This document shows positions 58,801 through 64,000 of a stretch of 64,000 bases of DNA, one piece after another (the stretch's first letter is position 1; each line of letters begins with the position of its first letter). The notes under the pieces were generated by a model. It searched no databases and had not been told where the DNA came from. It was given only the letters and a program-made list of their open reading frames with translations. The stretch covers positions 62,001 to 126,000 of the forward strand of contig PUQB01000187.1 of assembly GCA_003024785.1 (NCBI GenBank), in the 5' to 3' direction. This DNA is from Selaginella tamariscina (lineage: Eukaryota; Streptophyta; Lycopodiopsida; Selaginellales; Selaginellaceae). Position numbers and translations under genes: made by a program.

Positions 58801-59005
58801 ATACAGGAGAACCCTCCTCAAATTCCATTCCCAGAACCTCAACATGCTTGTAAATGGTGTTCACCCATACGTACACACAAGATCCTTGGGCAATATTGTG
58901 ACATGATGCATTATTATCTCGAACTTCCACAGTTCCAGTGCCAACTATCTCGTTGTTCCGAAGAAGACATACTTTATCTCCAGTATTAAACATATTGTCC
59001 TGCAC
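55842..59005 (-). CDS. DUF7869-type protein, transposase-like
   Basis: Two exons, 57059-59005 and about 55842-57001, joined across a 57-bp intron so that GENKNR continues as YVLAYLSMLVAKGVFETI. The N-terminal part (GDKVCLLRNNEIVGTGTVEV...VLWNLDEV) resembles the DUF8039-like domain attached to plant transposase-derived proteins. Then come Cys-rich DCCKKKCC, CRHVFRMLTQKQRHEFVYAA and CDTCTSL. The core has DKMDHSKTSIPKL, LQMDNCAGENKNR and MVGHTHEDIDAFFSK, the hallmark DUF7869 motifs. Their acidic residues look like a DDE/RNase H-fold set. A one-base break at the A run (TTTTT 56869-56873 on plus) separates the first part from the last 333 codons, which end at 55842. The first exon may be preceded by an untranslated or short exon, since CAG stands just upstream of GACAATATG. 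It could be an active or domesticated transposase; I cannot tell which. Confidence 0.75.
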
Positions 59006-59147
59006 ATAAATAATTGTATTATTTATGATATCTGTTTATGCAATATTTCTAAGAAATCTGAATTACGGTTACTTAATAATATGCATATGCAATAATACAT
59101 AATTATGTTTAGAGATAATATCTCATGTTTGATTAATACAACTGATG

Positions 59148-59665
59148 GGCGGGATTAATCCCGCCCACGAATCCCTCCGACGAGGAACGGTCGGCGGGAT
59201 TAATCCCGCCGCCGACTCAACCCCTTCGGAGAGAGTCGGCGGGATTAATCCCGCCCACAATTCTTACGACGGGGAATGGGTGGCGGGATTAAACCCGCAC
59301 ATAACTCTCTCCAAAACTATGATTTCAAAGAGATCTCGGGATAAATCCTGTCCCCAAATCCTTAAAACAGGGAAGTGGTGGCGAGATTAATCCCGCCACC
59401 CCTTCCCTGCCTCCTAAAATGGTTGGCGGGATTAATCCCGCCGACAACTCTTTCTAATAAATTCTGGTAACTCTTCATCAGTTGAGAAGGTTATCGGCGG
59501 GATTAATCCCGCCACTCTTTTTCAGTGGCGGAGAAGCATTGCCCGAGAGATGGTGGCGGGATTAATCCCGCCACCTCTTCGAAGAGGCGAAAAAGAAATG
59601 GCCGGATTAATCCCGCCGCCCGGTTAACCTAGAATATTAAGTTAAAAGGATATTTAAACGGGATA
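59148..59665. repeat. Palindrome array 1: about 10 copies of GGCGGGATTAATCCCGCC, 45-bp period
   Basis: Perfect or near-perfect 18-bp palindromes start at 59148, 59193, 59238, 59282 (variant), about 59333 (degenerate), 59380 (one change), 59425, 59496, 59555 and 59600 (one base short), with a faint one near 59655. Spacing is 44-45 bp in six steps; others are 54, 59 and 71. Spacers differ in sequence but often form inverted repeats themselves, for example GCCGACTC and GAGTCGGC between copies 2 and 3. GC content is far above the surroundings. It lies 143 bp upstream of the first codon of the DUF7869 gene. Confidence 0.97.
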
Positions 59666-60160
59666 AATCCCTAACGGAATATATTATAATCCTAATGCAT
59701 TCCTAAACCCCTAAATTGTAATTTTAAGAGAGAATGTAAGAGAGTGAATCTTTATAAGTATTTTTAAATTTGTTTATAATACTTACTTGTAAACAGCACT
59801 GAAGGCGCCGTGCTTTCCTATAAAGAATAGCACCCAATTTAATCTCGCTCCTGAGATGATCACTATGAAGAAAAAAGAAGATCTAAAGAGTGAAAAATAC
59901 AGAAATGAAGAAACCCTTGCCGGAGAAAGAACCAGATCTGAATTTGAGTGGGAAATTAAATGCATTTTCAAATTTACATGTCAGACCGACAATACATATG
60001 TCAGAAATTCAAATTTTTTAAAAAGAACAGAAAATAAAATTTAAGATGAGTTGACACAAATATCCGACACTCTGACATATATACTCTCCAGTTCCAATGA
60101 GTATTTTAAAATTGCATTTAATGTTATTCAAGTGATTCAAGCTGTTTAATATTACGAAAT
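59666..60160. other. AT-rich DNA, no gene
   Basis: No recognisable coding region. A short, moderately GC-containing patch at 59795-59960 (TGAAGGCGCCGTGC, AACCCTTGCCGGAGAAAGAA) could be an old exon, but no family was recognised. Confidence 0.4.
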
Positions 60161-60990
60161 TTTAGACTATATTCTACATTCTTAGTATTCAAGTATATTT
60201 ATATTATATATATATATATAAATATATACTTATACAATAAATAAATTGATATATTATTATGTATCATTTAAAATATATTCATAGTCTGTTTATTATTATT
60301 ATTTTCTTAATTACTCGAGTATTTAGTTTTCATTTCCTAGTATCAATGGGATATTCTTTATTATTTTATTAATATTTGAAGAATATTCTAATATTAAACC
60401 TGATTATCATAATTAAATTAGTCTTGTTCTTAATTATTGCAGTAATTATTCTACATTTGTATATATTAATGGGATTTTCTCAATTAATTTGTTATTATTT
60501 CAAGAATATTCATGTGTTAAACCTTATTATCAATATTAAATTAATATATATTATTAAAACTATATATGACTATATATTAGATAAAATGATGTATTATTAT
60601 GTATAATTTAAAATATGTTCATAGTGTGTATATTAATATCATTTCCTTAATTACTTGAGTAATTAATCTTCTTTATATTAATGGGATATTCTTTATTATT
60701 TTCTTATTATTCCAAGAATATTCCAATATTAAACATGATTATGATAATTAATTTAGTTAATTATTTGAGTACTTAATTTACATTTGTATATATTAATGGG
60801 ATTTTCTCAATTAATTTCTTTATTATTTCAAGAATATTTCAATGTTAAACCTTTTTATCAATATTAAATTAATATATATTATTAAAACTATATATGGCTA
60901 TATATTAGATAAAATCATATATTTATGTATAATTTAAAATATGTTCATAGTGTGTTTATTAATATTATTTTCTTAATTATTCGATGTTTG
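60160..60990. repeat. Tandem AT-rich repeat, period about 320 bp, 2-3 copies
   Basis: The string ATTAATGGGAT(A/T)TTCT, followed by TTATTT-CAAGAATATTC and ATTAAACCT-ATTATCA, recurs at about 60346, 60467, 60681 and 60795. TTTAAAATATGTTCATAGTGTGT recurs at about 60606 and 60935. Copies are diverged. Confidence 0.7.
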
Positions 60991-61217
60991 TTTTGCACAC
61001 ATATATAAACACAATCATAAATTTACACACGAATTACAAGAACTTACAAAAACACATATGCACACACATGCACAACCCTAAACCAAACTGAAGAAATATG
61101 TTGCTTCTTTATTGAAAACATCATGTTCAACGCATGTATGATATATGTACTCAATCTGTGTGTATGTAACACATTGAATTTACATGTGTAATATTTATAT
61201 TAAGCTTGTTGGGAGCA

Positions 61218-61860
61218 AACCCTAAACCCTAAACCCTGTGTATACATGTGTGTACAAAAATAATTTTTCAACACTCTCTCTTCACACCATGCATGATCCA
61301 TCCTAAACCCTAAACCCTAAACCCTAATATGTAACACAATGAATTTACTCATGTAATATGTATGTATGTCTGTGTGTATACACGTGTGTATGTATATATG
61401 TGTACTTTCTGTCTTCTCTCATACATACACACCATGCATGATCCATGTTAATATGTACTGTCTCTCTTCTCTCAAACATACACACCATGCATGATCTATA
61501 ATATGTACTCGGTCTCTCTAATATTATGTACTAATATGTATGTATGTCTGTGTGTATAATACACACCATGCATGATCCATAATATGTACTGTCTCTCTTC
61601 TCTCATATACTATGTATGTATATCTGTGTATAATATGTGTAAGTATATATGTGTACTAATATATGCAATGTGTACAAAAATAATTTTTCAACACTCTCTC
61701 TTCTCTCATACATACACACCATGCATGATCCATCCTAAATCCAAAACCCTAAACCCTAAACCCTAAACCCATGTAATATGTATGTATGTCTGTGTGTATA
61801 CACGTGTGTATGTATATATATGTGTATTAATATATGCAATGTGTATGTATGTATTGATAC
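61218..61860. repeat. Interstitial telomere-type CCCTAAA tracts and local tandem repeats
   Basis: Three short tracts of the plant telomere unit: 61218-61238, 61302-61326 and 61744-61770, three to four units each. Between them ACACCATGCATGATCCAT, TATGTATGTCTGTGTGTATA and ACTCTCTCTTCTCTCATACA recur four or more times. No gene is seen. Confidence 0.9.
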
Positions 61861-62219
61861 ACATGAAACTTTAACACTCTCATGGACACACACATGTTAA
61901 ATCCCTGCATGATTTATATTTTTGGGGTGTATGTGATACACCCACGCACACGCACGCGCTAATAATATAATGAAAGAATATTCGTTTAGGGCGAATCTAT
62001 ATTTTATTCTTTTTAGGGTTTAAGTATATTCTCAGAAGGAATATTCTATTAGGGTTAATATATATATTTAATTCCTTTAGGGTTTAGGTATATTCTTAGG
62101 GTTTCAAGAGGTGGCGGCTGTGAAATCGGCGGCGGCGGCTGTGCACACAGGTGAGATCTGTGTGTGTGTGTGTATGTATGTATATATGTATAGGAGTGTG
62201 CGTATAATTTTATTTATTG
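61861..62219. other. Short intergenic stretch with AGGGTTTA motifs
   Basis: Contains four TAGGGTTTA-type motifs (about 62015-62105) within AATATTCT-rich DNA. A GC-rich patch GGTGGCGGCTGTGAAATCGG at 62111-62152 ends in CACAG and GTGAGATC, resembling an exon followed by a splice donor; no start codon or protein family is evident. Confidence 0.35.
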
Positions 62220-62463
62220 ATCTATCTCTGCACACACACGCACACTCCTGTGTATATATATGTGTGTGTGGGTGTGTGTTTGTTTATCTGTATGATTTTA
62301 TTTGTTTCGCTCACACACGCATACACACGATATACATATACACATATATATATATATACCTATATACATATATACATACATATATTATGTGTACCAGTAT
62401 CTATAAAATTTTATTGATCTATCTCTCCCACACACACGCACACTGCTTTACTACAATACATAT

Positions 62464-62518
<55 letters not shown>

Positions 62519-63267
62519 CAATGCATATTAACAAATAGTATACAACACTAGTTATATATATGCTTATATATTCATATGGGTTATATATCTATATACACAC
62601 ATATATATATGTGTGTGTTTATCTGTATAATTTTATTTATTTATTAGTTTTATCTCTCGCACACACACGCACACTCCTGTGTATATATATGTGTGTGTGT
62701 GTGTTTGTTTATCTGTATGATTTTATTTGTTTCGCTCACACACGCATACACACAATATACATATACACATATATATATACCTATATACATATATACATAC
62801 ATATATTATGTGTACCAGTATCTATATAATTTTTTTTATTGATCTATCTCTCCCACACACACGCACACTGCTTTACATATATATATATATATATATAATC
62901 AATGCATATTAACAAATAGTATACAACACTAGTTTATATATATGCTTATATATTCACAGACTCTCTCTCTTTCTCTATGGGTTATATATCTATATACACA
63001 CATATATATGTGGTGTGTTTATCTGTATAATTTTATTTATTTATTAGTTTTATCTTTCGCACACACACGCACACTCCTGTGTATATATATGTGTGTGTGT
63101 GTTTGTTTATCTGTATGATTTTATTTGTTTCGCTCACACGCATACACACGATATACATATACACACATATATATACCTATGTACACACATATATTATGTG
63201 TACCAGTACTGTATAATTTTATTTATTTATCTATCTCTTGCACACACACGTACACTCCTATACATAC

Positions 63268-63320
<53 letters not shown>

Positions 63321-63385
63321 TATGTGTGTGTGTTTTTATCTGTATAATTTTTTATTTATTAATTTATCTCTCGCACAACGCTAAG
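62220..63385. repeat. Microsatellite-rich tandem repeat, period about 400 bp, three copies
   Basis: Three successive copies, beginning near 62220, 62640 and 63050. Each contains CGCACACTCCTGTGTATATA, GTTTATCTGTATGATTTTAT, TTTCGCTCACACACGCATAC and TATTATGTGTACCAGTA in the same order, separated by TA, CA and TG runs of varying length. The first and second copies also share AATCAATGCATATTAACAAA. Open frames here are translations of simple repeats. Confidence 0.9.
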
Positions 63386-63395
63386 CCCCTCGAGC

Positions 63396-63955
63396 GGCGG
63401 GATTAATCCGCCGCTATAGGTTTATGGCCTCGGCGGCGGGATTAATCCCGCCGCTCACCCATGCCCTGCGCGGAATGCGGCGGGATTTATCTCGCCGGCA
63501 ATGGCCTGTGTGAAGGCCCTAATGGGCGGGATTAATCCCGCCGGATTCCGCGCAGGGCATTTACAGGGGATGGGCGGCGGGATTAATCCCGCCGCTCATG
63601 AGGCTAACCGAAGAGCCTGATGAAAGATCCTGCACGGAGGCTAACCGAAGAGCCTGCATGACATGTCCTCGCGTAAGGCGGCGGGATTAATCCCGCCGCC
63701 CAGGGAATTCACGCAGGACATGAACGGCGGGATTAATCCGGCCCCACGCTCATGCCCTTCGCGGAGGGCGGCGGGATTAATCCCGCCGCTCAGGCACTTC
63801 CGCAGGATATAACGGCGGGATTAATCCCGCCCCCACCCATCCCTGTTCAAAATGCCGCAGCCAATATATATGTGTGAGCGCATGATTTACGAGAGGGCGG
63901 CGGGATTACTCCGAACCTTCATTACCCGGTGGCGGATTAATCCCGAACCTTCTTT
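63396..63955. repeat. Palindrome array 2: about 11 copies of the same 18-bp core
   Basis: Cores start at 63396 (one C short), 63435, 63479 (two changes), 63525, 63576, 63680, 63726 (variant), 63770, 63814, 63899 (variant) and about 63931. Steps of 44-46 bp predominate. Many cores are flanked by longer inverted arms, such as ATGCCCTGCGCGGAAT (63460-63475) with ATTCCGCGCAGGGCAT (63545-63560). AGGCTAACCGAAGAGCCTG-like units occur twice at 63600-63656. The array may run beyond the window, whose last bases still contain an AATCCCG remnant. Confidence 0.97.
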
Positions 63956-64000
63956 TCCCCATTGGTATGTTGAATCAATCCCGACTAACTCTGTCTGAGA

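Noticed and set aside
57300..58853. Plus-strand frames over the DUF7869 gene
   Set aside because: Opposite strand of a 650-codon open frame with recognisable family motifs.
59145..59390. Open frame with a repeated GGINPA peptide
   Set aside because: It is the translation of the palindrome array; the peptide repeats only because the DNA core repeats, and spacing is not always a multiple of three.
59148..59665. CRISPR-like array
   Set aside because: The pitch is regular, but the repeat is a short GC palindrome in plant DNA, spacers are not uniform and there are no cas genes.
62111..63406. Long His/Thr/Tyr/Ile-rich open frames
   Set aside because: Translations of CA, TA and TG microsatellites in tandem copies; no domain and no codon bias.
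1..64000. tRNA, rRNA or snRNA genes
   Set aside because: I looked for conserved box A/B-like and rRNA-like text and saw none; a covariance-model scan would be needed to exclude short RNAs.

Overview
This window looks like nuclear DNA from a land plant. Four plant-typical genes support that: an LBD/AS2 transcription factor, a TTM1/TTM2-type kinase-CYTH protein, a SIZ1-like SUMO ligase that carries a plant-style PHD finger, and a plant importin-13-like karyopherin with many small exons. Telomere-type CCCTAAA tracts and AT-rich intergenic DNA full of TA/CA microsatellites agree. A DUF7869-type gene hints at a moss, lycophyte or other early-diverging lineage, but I cannot name the species. No prokaryotic features, rRNA, tRNA or CRISPR were found.

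Layout. 1-2.2 kb: 3' part of a TTM-like gene (+). 3.3-8.2 kb: a degraded Ty3/gypsy element (-) with very short LTRs. 9.1-12.6 kb: a multi-exon gene (+) joining an SRA (methylcytosine-reading) domain to a Tudor-like domain. 14.4-26.2 kb: repeat territory, containing arm 1 (about 9.1 kb) of a large inverted duplication. 27.2-34.1 kb: the importin-13-like gene (-). 35.0-35.5 kb: the LBD gene (+). 35.8-50.3 kb: arm 2, the inverse of arm 1, enlarged by a younger Ty3/gypsy element (36.6-41.2 kb, +) and an 819-bp hAT-like MITE (49.5-50.3 kb). In both cases arm 1 preserves the unoccupied target site. 51.4-52.8 kb: an intronless SIZ1-like gene (+). 55.8-59.0 kb: a DUF7869 gene (-). 59.1-64.0 kb: two arrays of an 18-bp perfect palindrome, GGCGGGATTAATCCCGCC, spaced about 45 bp apart, separated by AT-rich tandem repeats, telomere-like tracts and microsatellite blocks.

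How the parts relate. The importin and LBD genes sit divergently in a 10-kb single-copy segment between the two 9-kb arms, so recombination between arms could flip them. Each arm carries an uncharacterised protein gene (protein A, about 340 codons) and a 79-codon ORF (protein B). Protein A is broken by different small deletions in each copy. The two Ty3/gypsy elements belong to one family: same LTR ends, same primer-site core, 4-bp target duplications. The arrays at 59 and 63 kb are the part of the window I can explain least.

Caution on reading frames. Many otherwise well-preserved genes here are interrupted by single missing bases, nearly all in mononucleotide runs. One such run differs between the two inverted copies (5 versus 4). 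This pattern fits uncorrected long-read errors as well as it fits gene decay, so 'pseudogene' calls resting on one-base shifts should be held loosely. All boundaries were read by eye; exon edges rest on GT/AG sites plus protein-family similarity.
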